From positions 62,001-126,000 of the forward strand of contig NZ_SMLB01000014.1 of NCBI RefSeq assembly GCF_004349105.1: a stretch of 64,000 nt of DNA. The letters are read 5' to 3'. The position numbers and the translations under genes were made by a program. The DNA is from Jiangella aurantiaca. Its GTDB lineage: Bacteria > Actinomycetota > Actinomycetes > Jiangellales > Jiangellaceae. Numbering within the stretch: the first letter of the stretch is position 1; each line of letters starts with the position of its first letter. Shown here piece after piece: positions 23,332 to 33,519 of the stretch. The notes under the pieces are model-generated. The model was not told the DNA's origin. It ran no database searches and worked only from the letters and a program-made list of their open reading frames with translations.

Positions 23332-25878
23332 TCATTCCCGCAGGCCGATCGCGTCGACGGGGCGCAGCCGCAGGGCCGCGCGGGCCGGGAGCCCGATCGC
23401 CAGGAATCCCAGCAGCGCGGTCACCAGCACGATCCCGCTGAACCCGGTCGGTGAGATCGACGGCAGCGGCGACTCGGTCAGCCCGACGCTGACGCCGACC
23501 AGCGGCGGCAGCGCGACCAGCAGGCCGACCACGACCGACACCGCGACGATCACCGCCGTCTCGACGCGCATCATCGCCAGCACGTGACGCCGGCCGGCAC
23601 CGGCCAGACGCAGCAGCGCGAACTCGCGGGTCCGCTCGGCCGTCGCCATGACCAGCGTGTTCACCACTGACACCGCCAGGTAGGCGAGCAGCGCGAGGAT
23701 CGCGACCAGGCTGGTGGACGACTCCGCCGCGCGCTCGGCGGAGCCGGCCGCGGTCAGGTCGGCGCCGGTCCCGGCGACCAGCCCCGGGTGGTCGTCGGTC
23801 ACCCGCGCGACGGCGTCGCCGGCGGCATCGGCGTCGCCGCCGACCAGCACCCAGCTGTCCAGCCCGGTGGTCGTGTGCGCCGCCAGCTGGTCGTGCGGCA
23901 GCGTGACGTCGCCGAAGCCCAGGCCGCGGCCGTAGACGGCGACCACCGTCGGCTCGATCTCGGTGCCGTCGCCCAGCACCAGATCGACGGTCTCGCCGAC
24001 CGACGCGCCGAACGTCGCCGCGGCGGTGCGGCTCAGCGCGACCGTGCCGTCGTCGAGGGCGCCGAGGTCGCCCTCGCGCACCTCCAGGTCGAGGGTGTGC
24101 TCCAGCCCGTCCGGGTCCAGGCCCTGGGCGGGGAACGTCTCCATGGTCGGCTCGCCGAGCTCGGAGTAGCGGACGACGATCTGGCTGTGCACGACCGGCG
24201 TCACCGTCGTGTCGTCGTCCAGCTCCCGCCGCAGCTCCTCGGTCACGGCCGGGGCGACGCCGCCGTCCTGCCCCGTCACCACGTGGTCCGCCACGACGCC
24301 GTCGATGGTCTGCCGGCCGGCCGCGGCGGCCAGCGTGCTCTGGCTGAACAGTTGGAAGGAGACGAACGCGACGGCGAGCACGATCGGGGTGACGGCCGCG
24401 GCCAGCCGGCGCGAGTTGGCCCGCATGTTCGCCGTCGCCAGGTAGCCGTGCACCGGCGACAGCCGTCGTACCGGCCCGCCCAGCAGGCCGGCCGCCGCGC
24501 CCAGCAGCCGTGGCCCGAGCAGCGCCACGCCGATGGCCAGCAGGAGCACACCGCTGGCCGCACCCGCGACGCCCACCATGCCGGGCACCAGCAGCGGGAT
24601 GCCGGACGCCGCCACGCCGAGCAGGAGCAGCACCAGGCCGGTGACGACCCGCCCGGCGCCCAGCTGCGACTTCTCGACGGCGCTCTCCCCCAGGGCCTCG
24701 ACGGGGTTCAGCCGGGACGGCCGCCGGGCCGCCACCCACCCCGCCAGCCGGGCCGTGACCAGGCACAACACGACGGCGCCAGAGCCAGGCACCGGGCCCA
24801 TGGCCAGCTGGAAGTCCTCCGGCAGCAGCCCGGAACCGGCGAACGCCCGGCCCAGGATCACTGCCAGCAGGTAGCCGGGCACCGCGCCGATGACGGCGGC
24901 GGACGTCGCGAGCAGCATGACCTCGGCGCCGACCAGCCGCCGGACCTGCCTGCGCGTCGCGCCGACGGCGCGCAGCAGGGCGAACTCGCGCCGCCGCTGC
25001 TGGATCGACAGCGCCATCGTGCCGGCCACGACGAACATCGCGATCAGCACCGTCGTGCCGCCCAATGACGCCGCCAGGACCGTCAGCTCGACGCGGGCCC
25101 GGCCGATGTCGAAGAACTCGACGTGGCCGCGGGCGTCGCCGGTGTACGTGCGCACGTCCGGCACGGCGTCGGCGATCCGGTCGGCCAGGTCACCCGCGGA
25201 CTCGCCGTCGGCCGCGACCACGCCGATCGCGTCCCAGCGGGCCGACTCGTCGACGCCGGCCAGCGCAGCCACGGCGTCGTCAGTCAGGAAGACCGCGGAC
25301 TCCCGGGCGTCGCCGTCCGGCCGCGACACCACGCCGGTCACCGTGTACGCCGACGCGACGCCGCCGACGGCCAGCTCGATCCGGTCGCCGGCGTCGATGT
25401 CCAGGGCGGACGCGAGGTCGTCCTCTACCGCCACCTCGACGTCGCGCTCCGGCGCCGCGCCGCCCTCGGCGACCGCGAACGGCGTCAGCGCCGTCGCCGA
25501 CCAGCCGTGTCCGGCCACCGGCCGCTCCGTCTCCGCCACGGCGCCGTCGGCCACCACGCTCACCGGGACACTGACGTCCCCGACCGCCTCGGCCACGCCC
25601 GGCACGTCCGCGACCGCGTCGACCACGTCGGCCGGCAGCCGGACCCGTTCGGACAGCCCCAGGTCGGTGTCCTCGACGACGGGCAACGCCTGGACGCCGC
25701 CCACGACGGCGTCGGCGCCGGCGTAGCGCTGCGGCGGCAGGCCGCCGCGGACCCCGGACTCCACCAGCACGGCGAGCGCCGTCACCAGCGTCGAGGCGAG
25801 CAGCACGGCGAGGAACGCGCCGGCCGATCCGGCCTTGCGGCCGTGCATCGTCTTGCGGGCGAGATCGCGCATCTTCAC
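23332..25878 (-). CDS. FtsX-like ABC transporter permease
   Basis: About 848 residues from GTG at 25876-25878, which overlaps the ATPase stop as GTGA; an ATG two codons in (25872) is an alternative. An N-terminal anchor (GAFLAVLLASTLVTALAVLV) is followed by a large extracellular domain with beta-rich blocks, then two FtsX/MacB-type core domains: helices around TVLIAMFVVAGTMALSIQQR and SLVAILALLAYLAVSVVNTL, each with the FALLRAVGATRRQ or FALLRLAGAGRRH cytoplasmic coupling motif. The C-terminus ends RAALRLRPVDAIGLRE. Such permeases export lipoproteins, peptides or antibiotics by mechanotransmission. The substrate is not visible. The divergent two-component system probably controls it. Confidence 0.9.
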   Translation of the reverse strand: MKMRDLARKTMHGRKAGSAGAFLAVLLASTLVTALAVLVESGVRGGLPPQRYAGADAVVGGVQALPVVEDTDLGLSERVRLPADVVDAVADVPGVAEAVGDVSVPVSVVADGAVAETERPVAGHGWSATALTPFAVAEGGAAPERDVEVAVEDDLASALDIDAGDRIELAVGGVASAYTVTGVVSRPDGDARESAVFLTDDAVAALAGVDESARWDAIGVVAADGESAGDLADRIADAVPDVRTYTGDARGHVEFFDIGRARVELTVLAASLGGTTVLIAMFVVAGTMALSIQQRRREFALLRAVGATRRQVRRLVGAEVMLLATSAAVIGAVPGYLLAVILGRAFAGSGLLPEDFQLAMGPVPGSGAVVLCLVTARLAGWVAARRPSRLNPVEALGESAVEKSQLGAGRVVTGLVLLLLGVAASGIPLLVPGMVGVAGAASGVLLLAIGVALLGPRLLGAAAGLLGGPVRRLSPVHGYLATANMRANSRRLAAAVTPIVLAVAFVSFQLFSQSTLAAAAGRQTIDGVVADHVVTGQDGGVAPAVTEELRRELDDDTTVTPVVHSQIVVRYSELGEPTMETFPAQGLDPDGLEHTLDLEVREGDLGALDDGTVALSRTAAATFGASVGETVDLVLGDGTEIEPTVVAVYGRGLGFGDVTLPHDQLAAHTTTGLDSWVLVGGDADAAGDAVARVTDDHPGLVAGTGADLTAAGSAERAAESSTSLVAILALLAYLAVSVVNTLVMATAERTREFALLRLAGAGRRHVLAMMRVETAVIVAVSVVVGLLVALPPLVGVSVGLTESPLPSISPTGFSGIVLVTALLGFLAIGLPARAALRLRPVDAIGLRE

Positions 25879-26615
25879 CACGCCCCGAGCTTCGTCATCC
25901 GGTCGGCGACCAGCTCTGCCGTCGGCGCCTCCATGACGCCGGTGAGCCGGCCGTCGGCCAGGAACAGCACGCGGTCGGCGAACGACGCCGCGACCGGGTC
26001 GTGCGTCACCATGATCACCGTCTGGCCACTGTCGTCGACGATCCGGCGCAGCAGCTCCAGTACCTGCCGGCCGGTCCGGGTGTCCAGCGCGCCGGTGGGC
26101 TCGTCGGCGAACACCGCGTCGGGCTGGGTGACCAGCGCCCGGGCGATCGCCACCCGCTGCTGCTGTCCGCCGGAGAGCTGGGCCGGACGGCGCCGCAGGT
26201 GCTCGCCCAGCCCGACCGACCCGGCCACACGTGCGATCCAGTCGCGGTCGATCTCGCGACCGGCCAGCCGCAGCGGCAGCGACACGTTGTCCTCGACGGT
26301 CAGTGAGGACAGCAGGTTGTAAGCCTGGAAGACGAAGCCGATGCGGTCGCGGCGGACCACGGTGAGCTCGTTGTCGGACAGCGAGGACAGCTCGGTGTCG
26401 CCCAGCCGGACCGAGCCCGACGTCGGCCGGTCGAGCCCGGCCGCGCAGTGCAGGAACGTGCTCTTGCCGGACCCGGACGGGCCCATCACGGCGGTGAAGG
26501 TGCCGGTGGCGAGGTCGACGCCGACCTCCTGCAGCGCCGTCACCCGGTTCTCGCCGCTGCCGTAGACCTTGGTCACGGCGTCGAGCCGCACCGCCGGAGC
26601 CGTCATGGTGTGCAC
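25875..26615 (-). CDS. ABC transporter ATP-binding protein (MacB/LolD-like)
   Basis: 246 residues from GTG at 26613-26615, with GAGGAGG six bases upstream; an ATG at 26606 is in frame. Walker A MGPSGSGKST, Q-loop FVFQAYNLLSSLTVEDNV, signature [15 protein letters not shown], Walker B/D-loop FADEPTGALD and the H-loop VTHD are all intact. The short YNLL Q-loop and DEPTGALD motif place it in the MacB/LolD/FtsE group that pairs with FtsX-like permeases. The permease is translated by an overlapping start. It powers the exporter encoded next to it at the inner membrane. Confidence 0.93.
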   Translation of the reverse strand: MHTMTAPAVRLDAVTKVYGSGENRVTALQEVGVDLATGTFTAVMGPSGSGKSTFLHCAAGLDRPTSGSVRLGDTELSSLSDNELTVVRRDRIGFVFQAYNLLSSLTVEDNVSLPLRLAGREIDRDWIARVAGSVGLGEHLRRRPAQLSGGQQQRVAIARALVTQPDAVFADEPTGALDTRTGRQVLELLRRIVDDSGQTVIMVTHDPVAASFADRVLFLADGRLTGVMEAPTAELVADRMTKLGAW

Positions 26616-26747
26616 GTCGTTCCTCCTCGTCAGGACCTGTTTCCGACGCTACGGACCGGCGGCAGCGGCGACGATCCCGCTGACTCCCGGATCGATGGTG
26701 GTGCTGGGTATACCGTCCGGCGGCGCCGGCTCGGGCATGCTGAGGTC

Positions 26748-28019
26748 ATGAGCAGAGTGCGCACGGCGACGGTGGACGCCTGGCGCGCGCTGCTGTTCCT
26801 GGCGCGCGGCATGCCCAGCGCGGCGGTAGCGCTCGTGCTGGTGATCCGGGTCCTGCTGGTGGCCGCCCTCACGCTGATCATCGTCGGCTGGCCGCTGATC
26901 CCGTCGACGGTGCGAGCCCTGCGCCGCTGGGCCGGCGACGAGCGGCGCCGGGTCGAGGCGTACACCGGCAGTACCGTGCCGGCGCCGTACCCGGCGCCGG
27001 ACGAGCTGCCGCGGGACGCGCCCGCCGTGCCCGTCCGGGCCTTGCTGGCCGAGCCGGCCACCCGCCGCGATCTCGCCTGGGTGGTGATCCACGGTTTCAC
27101 CGGCCTGATCGCCGGCGTGCTGGCGATCCTGCTGCCGCTGGCCATCCTCAACGCCCTCGCGGTGCCGTTCTACTGGTGGGCGATGCCCGAGGACGAGCCG
27201 GCCGCCTCGCCGTATCCGGTCACGTCCTGGGCCGGCGCGTTCGGGATGCTGGGGCTGGCCGCCGGGTACGCGCTCGTCACGCTGGTGCTGCTGCCGCTGC
27301 TGGCCCGGTGGCAGGCGGCGGGCGTCCGCCACCTCCTGGCACCGACGAAGGACGCCCGGCTGAGCCAGCGGGTCACCGAGCTGACCGCGACCCGGGCGGC
27401 CGCGCTGGAGGCGCACGGCGCGGAGCTACGGCGCATCGAGCGCGACCTGCACGACGGCACCCAGAACCGGCTGGTCGGCGTCATCATGCATCTGGGCATC
27501 GCCGAACGGGCGCTGCGCCGCGACCCGGAGTCCGCGCTGCCGCTGCTGCTCAAGGCGCAGGACCAGGCCGCCGACGCGCTGGGCGAGCTGCGCGACGTCG
27601 TCCGCAGCATCTATCCGCCGGTGCTGGCCGAGCGGGGTCTCGACGGCGCACTGGCCGCGCTGGCCGCCCGCTGCGCGGTACGGTGCACGCTGCGCGTCGA
27701 CGGGCTGCGCCGGCTGCCCGCCGCGCTCGAGGCCGCCGCGTACTTCGTCGTCGCCGAGGCGCTGACCAACACCGCGAAACACAGCGGCGCCGAGCACGCC
27801 GACGTGACCGCGACGCTGCGGCCACCGGCCGCGGCCGGCGAGAGGGAGACGCTGGTGATCGAGGTCCGCGACGACGGCCACGGCGGCGCCGACGAGTCCG
27901 GCGGCAGCGGGCTGGCCGGCATCCGCCGCCGGGTCGCCGCGTTCGACGGCCACACCGAGGTGACCAGCCCCGTGGGCGGGCCGACGGTCGTGCGGGCGGT
28001 GATCCCGTGCGCGTCGTGA
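26748..28019 (+). CDS. NarL-type two-component sensor histidine kinase
   Basis: 423 residues from the ATG at 26748. Two membrane hairpins are visible: LVIRVLLVAALTLIIVGWPLI near residue 28 and, further on, GFTGLIAGVLAILLPLAIL and GMLGLAAGYALVTLVLLPLL. The dimerization domain has RRIERDLHDGTQNRLV with the phospho-accepting His, typical of HisKA_3. The ATPase domain has NTAKHSGAEHADV (N box) and DDGHGGADESGGSGLAGIRRR (G boxes). Little extracellular sequence means the signal is probably intramembrane, as in kinases that sense envelope stress through an ABC partner. It is divergent from that exporter and overlaps the response regulator by 13 bp. Confidence 0.92.
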   Translation: MSRVRTATVDAWRALLFLARGMPSAAVALVLVIRVLLVAALTLIIVGWPLIPSTVRALRRWAGDERRRVEAYTGSTVPAPYPAPDELPRDAPAVPVRALLAEPATRRDLAWVVIHGFTGLIAGVLAILLPLAILNALAVPFYWWAMPEDEPAASPYPVTSWAGAFGMLGLAAGYALVTLVLLPLLARWQAAGVRHLLAPTKDARLSQRVTELTATRAAALEAHGAELRRIERDLHDGTQNRLVGVIMHLGIAERALRRDPESALPLLLKAQDQAADALGELRDVVRSIYPPVLAERGLDGALAALAARCAVRCTLRVDGLRRLPAALEAAAYFVVAEALTNTAKHSGAEHADVTATLRPPAAAGERETLVIEVRDDGHGGADESGGSGLAGIRRRVAAFDGHTEVTSPVGGPTVVRAVIPCAS

Positions 28020-28651
28020 TCGCCGAGGACGACACCCTGCTCCGCGAGGGCCTGGTGCTGCTGCTGGCCAACGAGGGCATCGAAGTGGCCGCCGCCGTCG
28101 ACAACGCCGACGGCTTCCTCGCCGCGGTGCGCGCCGAGCGGCCGGACGCCGCCGTCGTCGACGTCCGGCTACCGCCCGGCTTCACCGACGAGGGCATCGC
28201 CGCGGCCGCCGCCGCCCGGCGCGAGCGGCCCGGCCTGCCCGTCCTCGTGCTGTCCGCCTACGTCGAGGACAGCTACGCCACCGAGCTGCTGGCCGGCGGC
28301 GCCGACGGCGTCGGCTACCTGCTCAAGGAGCGGGTCGGGAAGGTCGAGCAGTTCCTCGACGCCCTGCACCGCGTGGTCGCCGGCGGCACCGTCATGGACC
28401 CCGAGGTGGTCTCGCAGCTCATGGTCCGGCGCCGCGCCGACGACCCGGTGCGGAGGTTCACCCCGCGCGAGCGCGAGGTGCTGGCGCTGATGGCGGAGGG
28501 CCTGGCCAACCCCGACATCGCCGAGCGGCTCGTGGTCACCGAGACCGCGGTCAGCAAGCACATCCGCAACATCTTCGCCAAGCTCGGCCTCGCGCAGGGC
28601 GACACCGGTCACCGCCGTGTCCTCGCCGTGCTCGCCTACCTGCGCTCCTGA
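28007..28651 (+). CDS. NarL/LuxR-family response regulator
   Basis: 214 residues from a GTG at 28007, inside the end of the kinase gene. The receiver begins VRVVIAEDDTLLREGL and its phospho-acceptor Asp is in AAVVDVRLPPG near residue 51; VLVLSAYVED and GYLLKERVG carry the conserved Ser and Lys. The output domain is LuxR-type: FTPREREVLALMAEGLANPD, then ETAVSKHIRNIFAKLGL. It should bind DNA when phosphorylated by the overlapping kinase; the divergent ABC exporter is the most likely target. No operator was identified. Confidence 0.93.
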   Translation: MRVVIAEDDTLLREGLVLLLANEGIEVAAAVDNADGFLAAVRAERPDAAVVDVRLPPGFTDEGIAAAAAARRERPGLPVLVLSAYVEDSYATELLAGGADGVGYLLKERVGKVEQFLDALHRVVAGGTVMDPEVVSQLMVRRRADDPVRRFTPREREVLALMAEGLANPDIAERLVVTETAVSKHIRNIFAKLGLAQGDTGHRRVLAVLAYLRS

Positions 28652-28778
28652 CGGCGCGCCGGTGACCGCCGGCCGGACGCCACCATGAGCGGCGATCACC
28701 TCAGGTGCGACTTGATCGCGGACCAGCGGCGGGTCCGGCCGCTCCCGTGCTACCCAGTGTTCACTCGCGCGTGTCAGC

Positions 28779-30863
28779 ATGGGGGACATGGCGGAGCCGA
28801 TGAAGCCGGAAGAGCGCTACCTCGACCGCGAGTTGTCCTGGCTCGCCTTCAACACCCGGGTGCTCGAGCTGGCCGAGGATCCCGACGTGCCACTGCTGGA
28901 GCGAGCCCGGTTCCTGGCCATCTTCTCCAGCAATCTCGACGAGTTCTACATGATCCGCGTGGCCGGACTGAAGCGGCGCATCGCGGCCGGCGTCGCGTTC
29001 CCCTCGGTCAGCGGCATGATGCCGCGCGAAGTGCTGGAGCGCACGCTCGAGCGCACGCGGGAGCTGGCCGCCCGGCAGACCCAGTGCTTCCGCAGCGACG
29101 TGCTGCCGGCGCTGGTCAAAGAGGGCATCGACATCGCCCGGTGGGACGACCTCGACGACGCCGAGCACGTGAAGCTGCGGCGGCTGTTCAGCGAGCGGAT
29201 CTTCCCGGTGCTGACGCCGCTGGCGGTCGACCCCGCGCACCCGTTCCCGTACATCTCCGGGCTGTCGCTCAACCTCGCCGTCGTCGTGCGCAACCCGCGC
29301 AACGCCACCGAGCACTTCGCCCGGGTCAAGGTCCCGCCGAACTTCCCGCGCTTCCTGCCGGTCGCGGAGCAGCGGTTCGTGCCACTCGAAGACGTCATCG
29401 CCGCGCACCTGTCCCAGCTGTTCCCCGGCATGGAGGTGCTGCAGCACCACATGTTCCGGGTCACCCGCAACGAGGACGTCGAGGTCGAGGAGGACGACGC
29501 CGAGAACCTGCTGACCGCCATGGAGCGCGAGCTCATGCGGCGGCGGTTCGGCCCGGCGGTCCGGCTGGAGGTCGAGGAGACCGTCGACCCGCACGTGCGC
29601 GACCTGCTCCAGCGCGAGCTCGGCGTCAGCGACGGCGAGACGTTCACGCTGCCCGGCCCGCTCGACCTCACCGGCCTCAACGCCATCGCCGACCTCGACC
29701 GCGCCGAGCTGCGCTACCGGCCGTTCCTGCCGGCCACCCACCGCGACCTGCGCGACGTCGAGTCCGCCTCGCCGGCGGACATGTTCGCCGCCATCTCCAA
29801 GGCCGACGTGCTGGTGCACCACCCGTACGACTCGTTCTCGACCAGCGTGCAGCGCTTCGTCGAGCAGGCTGCGGCCGATCCGCGGGTGCTGGCCATCAAG
29901 CAGACCCTGTACCGCACCAGCGGTGACTCCCCCATCGTCGACGCGCTCATCGACGCCGCCGAGGCGGGCAAGCAGGTGCTCGCCGTCGTCGAGATCAAGG
30001 CCCGGTTCGACGAGCAGGCCAACATCACCTGGGCACGCAAGCTCGAGCAGGCCGGCGTGCACGTCGTCTACGGCCTGGTCGGGCTGAAGACGCACTGCAA
30101 GCTCTGCCTGGTGGTGCGCGACGAAGCCGGCGGCATCCAGCGCTACAGCCACATCGGCACCGGCAACTACCACCCGCGCACGGCCCGCATCTACGAGGAC
30201 ATGGGCCTGCTCACCGCCGACCCCGACGTCGCCGAGGACCTCAACCACCTGTTCAACACGCTGTCGGGCTACTCGCTGGAGTCCGCCTACAAGCGGTTGC
30301 TGGTGGCGCCGCACTCGCTGCGCAGCGGCATCGTCGAGCGCATCGAGCGCGAGATCGATCAGCATCGTGCCGGCCGCCCGGCCCGCATCCGGTTCAAGGC
30401 GAACAGCTTCGTCGACGAGGCCGTCATCGACGCGCTGTACGAGGCGTCCGCCGCCGGTGTGCCCGTCGACATCTGGGTGCGCGGCATCTGCAGCATCCGC
30501 GCCGGCGTCCCCGGATTGTCCGAGAACATCCGGGTCCGCAGCGTCCTCGGCCGGTTCCTCGAGCACTCGCGCGTCTACTCGTTCGAGAACGGCGGCGACG
30601 CCGAGCACTGGATCGGCTCCGGCGACCTCATGCACCGCAACCTCGACCGCCGGGTCGAGGCGCTGGTGCGGCTGAGCCGGCCGGAACACCGGCAAGAGGT
30701 CGTGGGCCTGTTCGACCTCGCCTTCGACCCCGGCATCTCGTCCTGGCACCTGCGCCCCGACGGCACGTGGGAACGGGTGCACACCGGGCCCGACGGCGAG
30801 CCGCTGGCAGACATGCAACAGGTGCTCATCGAACGTAAGCAGCGCCGGAGGTCCACCACGTGA
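28779..30863 (+). CDS. ppk: Polyphosphate kinase 1
   Basis: 694 residues from the ATG at 28779; ATGs at 28788 and 28800 are in frame and the latter two have GGGGG or GGAG close by, so the true start is unsettled within 7 codons. The N domain begins [20 protein letters not shown], a hallmark of PPK1, and [16 protein letters not shown] follows. The catalytic core holds the autophosphorylated His in [19 protein letters not shown] and the second His region in [14 protein letters not shown], plus [20 protein letters not shown]. The enzyme makes polyphosphate from ATP, reversibly, at or near the inner membrane. Its stop overlaps the next start (GTGA). Confidence 0.96.
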   Translation: MGDMAEPMKPEERYLDRELSWLAFNTRVLELAEDPDVPLLERARFLAIFSSNLDEFYMIRVAGLKRRIAAGVAFPSVSGMMPREVLERTLERTRELAARQTQCFRSDVLPALVKEGIDIARWDDLDDAEHVKLRRLFSERIFPVLTPLAVDPAHPFPYISGLSLNLAVVVRNPRNATEHFARVKVPPNFPRFLPVAEQRFVPLEDVIAAHLSQLFPGMEVLQHHMFRVTRNEDVEVEEDDAENLLTAMERELMRRRFGPAVRLEVEETVDPHVRDLLQRELGVSDGETFTLPGPLDLTGLNAIADLDRAELRYRPFLPATHRDLRDVESASPADMFAAISKADVLVHHPYDSFSTSVQRFVEQAAADPRVLAIKQTLYRTSGDSPIVDALIDAAEAGKQVLAVVEIKARFDEQANITWARKLEQAGVHVVYGLVGLKTHCKLCLVVRDEAGGIQRYSHIGTGNYHPRTARIYEDMGLLTADPDVAEDLNHLFNTLSGYSLESAYKRLLVAPHSLRSGIVERIEREIDQHRAGRPARIRFKANSFVDEAVIDALYEASAAGVPVDIWVRGICSIRAGVPGLSENIRVRSVLGRFLEHSRVYSFENGGDAEHWIGSGDLMHRNLDRRVEALVRLSRPEHRQEVVGLFDLAFDPGISSWHLRPDGTWERVHTGPDGEPLADMQQVLIERKQRRRSTT

Positions 30864-32401
30864 GCCGTGCGGAGCAGGCCGCCCGACCACACAGCGCCCG
30901 TGAGGTCGAGCAGAAGTTCCGCGTGCACGGACTGTTCCGCATCCCCGATCTCTCCACGCTTCCGGGCGTGTCCGCCGTCGACGACCTGGGCACGGTCGAA
31001 CTGGAGTCGGCCTACTACGACACCGAGGACCTGCGGCTGGCCCGCGAGGGCATCACGCTGCGCCGGCGCGGCGGCGACGACGAGGGCTGGCACCTCAAGC
31101 TGCCGGCCGGCGGTGTCGGCGCCCGCGACGAGCTGCGGCTGCCGCTGGACGCCGGTGACGTACCGCCACCCGCGCTCACCGCGTTGGTCCGGGTGATCAC
31201 CCGTACGGCGCCGCTGCAGCTGGTCTCGACCCTGCGCACCACCCGGGACCGGCGGGTCATCCGGTCCGAGGACGGCGACGACGCCGGCGAGCTGGTCGAC
31301 GACACCGTCCAAGTGGTGGGCGCCGACGGCACCGTCGCCGCCCGGTTTCGCGAGCTGGAGCTGGAGGAGCGGCACGGCGGTCCGCTGATCGCGACGGTGG
31401 CGACGGCGCTGACGGAGGCCGGCGCGGTCGGCGGCGAGTTCGTCGCCAAGGTGGTCCGCGCGCTGGGCGCGAACGCCGCTGCGCAGCCGGAGGTGCCGGA
31501 GCTGCCGGCGCCCCGGCCGAAGGACCCGGCCCACGACGCGCTGGTCGCGTACCTGGCGCGGCACGTGCGGGCGTTGCGGGCCGCCGACGTCGCGTTCCGC
31601 CGCGAGCCCGCCGACCCCGAGGCCGTCCACCAGCTGCGGGTGGCCGCGCGCCGGCTGCGCAGCGGGCTGCGCACGTTCCGGCCGCTGCTGGACCGTCCGT
31701 GGGCCGAGGAGCTGCGCGCCGAGCTGGCCTGGTTCGCCCGCTCCCTCGGCGAGCTGCGCGAGGGCGACGTGCTCCGCGAACGGCTGGAGCGCCACTGCAC
31801 CGACCTGCCGCCGGACCTGCCGGCCACCGAGGTGAAGCAGCTGCTCGCCGAGGTGCTCGGCGGCACGGTGGCCGACGCCCGGGCCCGGGTCGGCGAACTG
31901 CTCGACGACGAGCGCTACCTCGCCCTGCACGACCACCTGGTCCGCGCCGTGGCCCGCCCGCTGACCCGGCCCGACGCCGAGCGGCCGGCCCGCGACGTGC
32001 TGCCGGGGCTGGTCGAGAAGGCCTGGGCGAAGCTCGACGCCGCGGCCGGCGACCTCACCGACGCGGCGCCCGACGAGGAGTGGCACGCCGCCAGGCTGGC
32101 CGCCAAACGCACACGCTACGCCGCCGAGGCCGTCGCGCCCGTGCTCGGCGGCGACGCGAAGGCGTTCGCCAAACAGGTCGAGAAGATCACCGAGATCCTG
32201 GGCGAGCATCAGGACGCCGCCATGGCCGCGGCGAAGGCCCGCGAGCTGGCCAACTCCGACCACGCCTCCGCCGACGTCGCGTTCGCGCTCGGCGTGCTGG
32301 CCTCGAACGAACGCGCGCACGTGCACGCCGCCCGCGCCGCGTTCGCCGACACCTGGCGGCACGTACGGCGGGCGAAGTGGCGCCGATGGATGGAGACGTG
32401 A
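30860..32401 (+). CDS. CYTH and CHAD domain protein
   Basis: 513 residues from the GTG at 30860 that overlaps the ppk stop. The CYTH domain occupies about residues 14-205: EVEQKF is the ExExK triphosphate-binding motif, with [20 protein letters not shown] and FRELELEE as later tunnel strands. The CHAD domain follows (about 225-510), helical and rich in conserved His/Arg/Lys: [19 protein letters not shown] and [22 protein letters not shown] proteins bind polyphosphate, and CYTH enzymes hydrolyse tri- or polyphosphates with a divalent metal. Directly behind ppk, a polyphosphate-hydrolysing or granule-associated role is likely, but not shown. Confidence 0.92.
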   Translation: MSRAEQAARPHSAREVEQKFRVHGLFRIPDLSTLPGVSAVDDLGTVELESAYYDTEDLRLAREGITLRRRGGDDEGWHLKLPAGGVGARDELRLPLDAGDVPPPALTALVRVITRTAPLQLVSTLRTTRDRRVIRSEDGDDAGELVDDTVQVVGADGTVAARFRELELEERHGGPLIATVATALTEAGAVGGEFVAKVVRALGANAAAQPEVPELPAPRPKDPAHDALVAYLARHVRALRAADVAFRREPADPEAVHQLRVAARRLRSGLRTFRPLLDRPWAEELRAELAWFARSLGELREGDVLRERLERHCTDLPPDLPATEVKQLLAEVLGGTVADARARVGELLDDERYLALHDHLVRAVARPLTRPDAERPARDVLPGLVEKAWAKLDAAAGDLTDAAPDEEWHAARLAAKRTRYAAEAVAPVLGGDAKAFAKQVEKITEILGEHQDAAMAAAKARELANSDHASADVAFALGVLASNERAHVHAARAAFADTWRHVRRAKWRRWMET

Positions 32402-33315
32402 CGTCCAGGCGCGACCCGGTGCTCGCCGCCGGGGCCGTGCTGTGGCGCGAGCAGCCGGGCGCACCGGACGGCCGGGTCGAGATCTGCCTGGTGCACCGTC
32501 CCCGGTACGACGACTGGTCGCTGCCCAAGGGCAAGCTGGAGGCCGGCGAATCGCTCCTGGTCTGCGCGGCCCGCGAGGTGTTCGAGGAGACGGGGCACCA
32601 GGTGACGCTCGGCCGGCCGCTGCCGCCGCAGCACTACACCGTCGCCGGCCGGCCCAAGACGGTGCGCTACTGGCTGGCCGAGGCCGATCCGCACGCGGCC
32701 GCGCGGCTGCCCGACCGCGAGATCGACGAGGTGGTGTTCCTGCCGGCCGGTGAAGCTGTCCGGCGGCTGTCCCACGAGCGCGACGCCGAGCTCGTCCGCG
32801 CCGCGCTGCGCGGCCCGCTGCGCACCACGCCACTGGTGCTGCTGCGTCACGCCAAGGCGGTGCCGCGCGCAACGTGGCCCGGCCCGGACATCGAGCGGCC
32901 GCTGGCGGCCGAGGGGTCCGCCGACCTCGAGCCGCTCGGCGAGGCGCTCGGGACCCTCGGCCTGGGGCGGGTGCTGTCCAGCGACTCCGTCCGGTGCGCC
33001 GAGACCGTGCGCCCTTTCGCCCTCAAGCAGGGGCTGGTGGTCGAGCTGGAGCCGCACCTGTCCGAAGAGAACCTGCGGGTGCGCCACGACCACCCGGCCG
33101 AGGCGGTCATCCGGTCGCTGCTGCGCGACGGCCCCGCCGTCGTCTGCTCGCATCGCCCGGTCCTGCCGCTGCTGTTCGAGGCGGCCGGCGCCGACCCGGG
33201 CGACGACCTCGAGCCCGGCGAGTTCGCCGTCCTGCACCACGAGCACGGCCATCAGGTGACGGTCGAGCGGCACCGGCCCCGCGGTGCCGGACCGCCGGCG
33301 GTTATCGACCTGTGA
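32398..33315 (+). CDS. MutT1-like protein: Nudix plus histidine phosphatase
   Basis: 305 residues from the GTG at 32398, overlapping the CYTH-CHAD stop as GTGA with GGAG five bases upstream; an ATG at 32386 is less well placed. The Nudix box is intact in KGKLEAGESLLVCAAREVFE followed by ETGHQV (residues 42-67). The second domain begins LVLLRHAKAVPRATW near residue 142, the RHG-type catalytic histidine motif of SixA-like phosphatases, with CSHRPVLPLL later. The same fusion in mycobacteria (MutT1, next to ppk) hydrolyses diadenosine polyphosphates and 8-oxo-GTP and then dephosphorylates the products. The same role is likely here. Confidence 0.9.
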   Translation: MTSRRDPVLAAGAVLWREQPGAPDGRVEICLVHRPRYDDWSLPKGKLEAGESLLVCAAREVFEETGHQVTLGRPLPPQHYTVAGRPKTVRYWLAEADPHAAARLPDREIDEVVFLPAGEAVRRLSHERDAELVRAALRGPLRTTPLVLLRHAKAVPRATWPGPDIERPLAAEGSADLEPLGEALGTLGLGRVLSSDSVRCAETVRPFALKQGLVVELEPHLSEENLRVRHDHPAEAVIRSLLRDGPAVVCSHRPVLPLLFEAAGADPGDDLEPGEFAVLHHEHGHQVTVERHRPRGAGPPAVIDL

Positions 33316-33419
33316 CCGCCCTCAACGGCGGGTCGTGATCGTCCCGCAACCGGCCACGCGGCCTGTTCACGTGACGGCCATCACACCGTCAGCGATCCGT
33401 CGCCTTCTCTGCGTCAGGC

Positions 33420-33441
33420 GTTCATTCCCCGTTCACTCTCA
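33420..33441 (+). promoter_or_regulatory. PHO box candidate upstream of pstS
   Basis: Two adjacent 11-bp direct repeat units, GTTCATTCCCC (33420-33430) and GTTCACTCTCA (33431-33441), match the Streptomyces PhoP-binding pattern GTTCACC-n4. A further GTTCACGTGAC starts at 33365, exactly 55 bp (five units) upstream. The site lies 79 bp before the pstS ATG. PhoR/PhoP genes are not in the window. Confidence 0.7.
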
Positions 33442-33519
33442 GCGGGGAACGGTGTCACCTCGGAAACCTACGTTCTAGGCGATACGCAAGGACGAATAGG
33501 TCCAGGAAGGACACCAGAC

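Noticed and set aside
28761-30890. A 709-codon frame antisense to ppk
   Set aside because: Composition typical of antisense shadow frames and the ppk frame shows unambiguous catalytic motifs.
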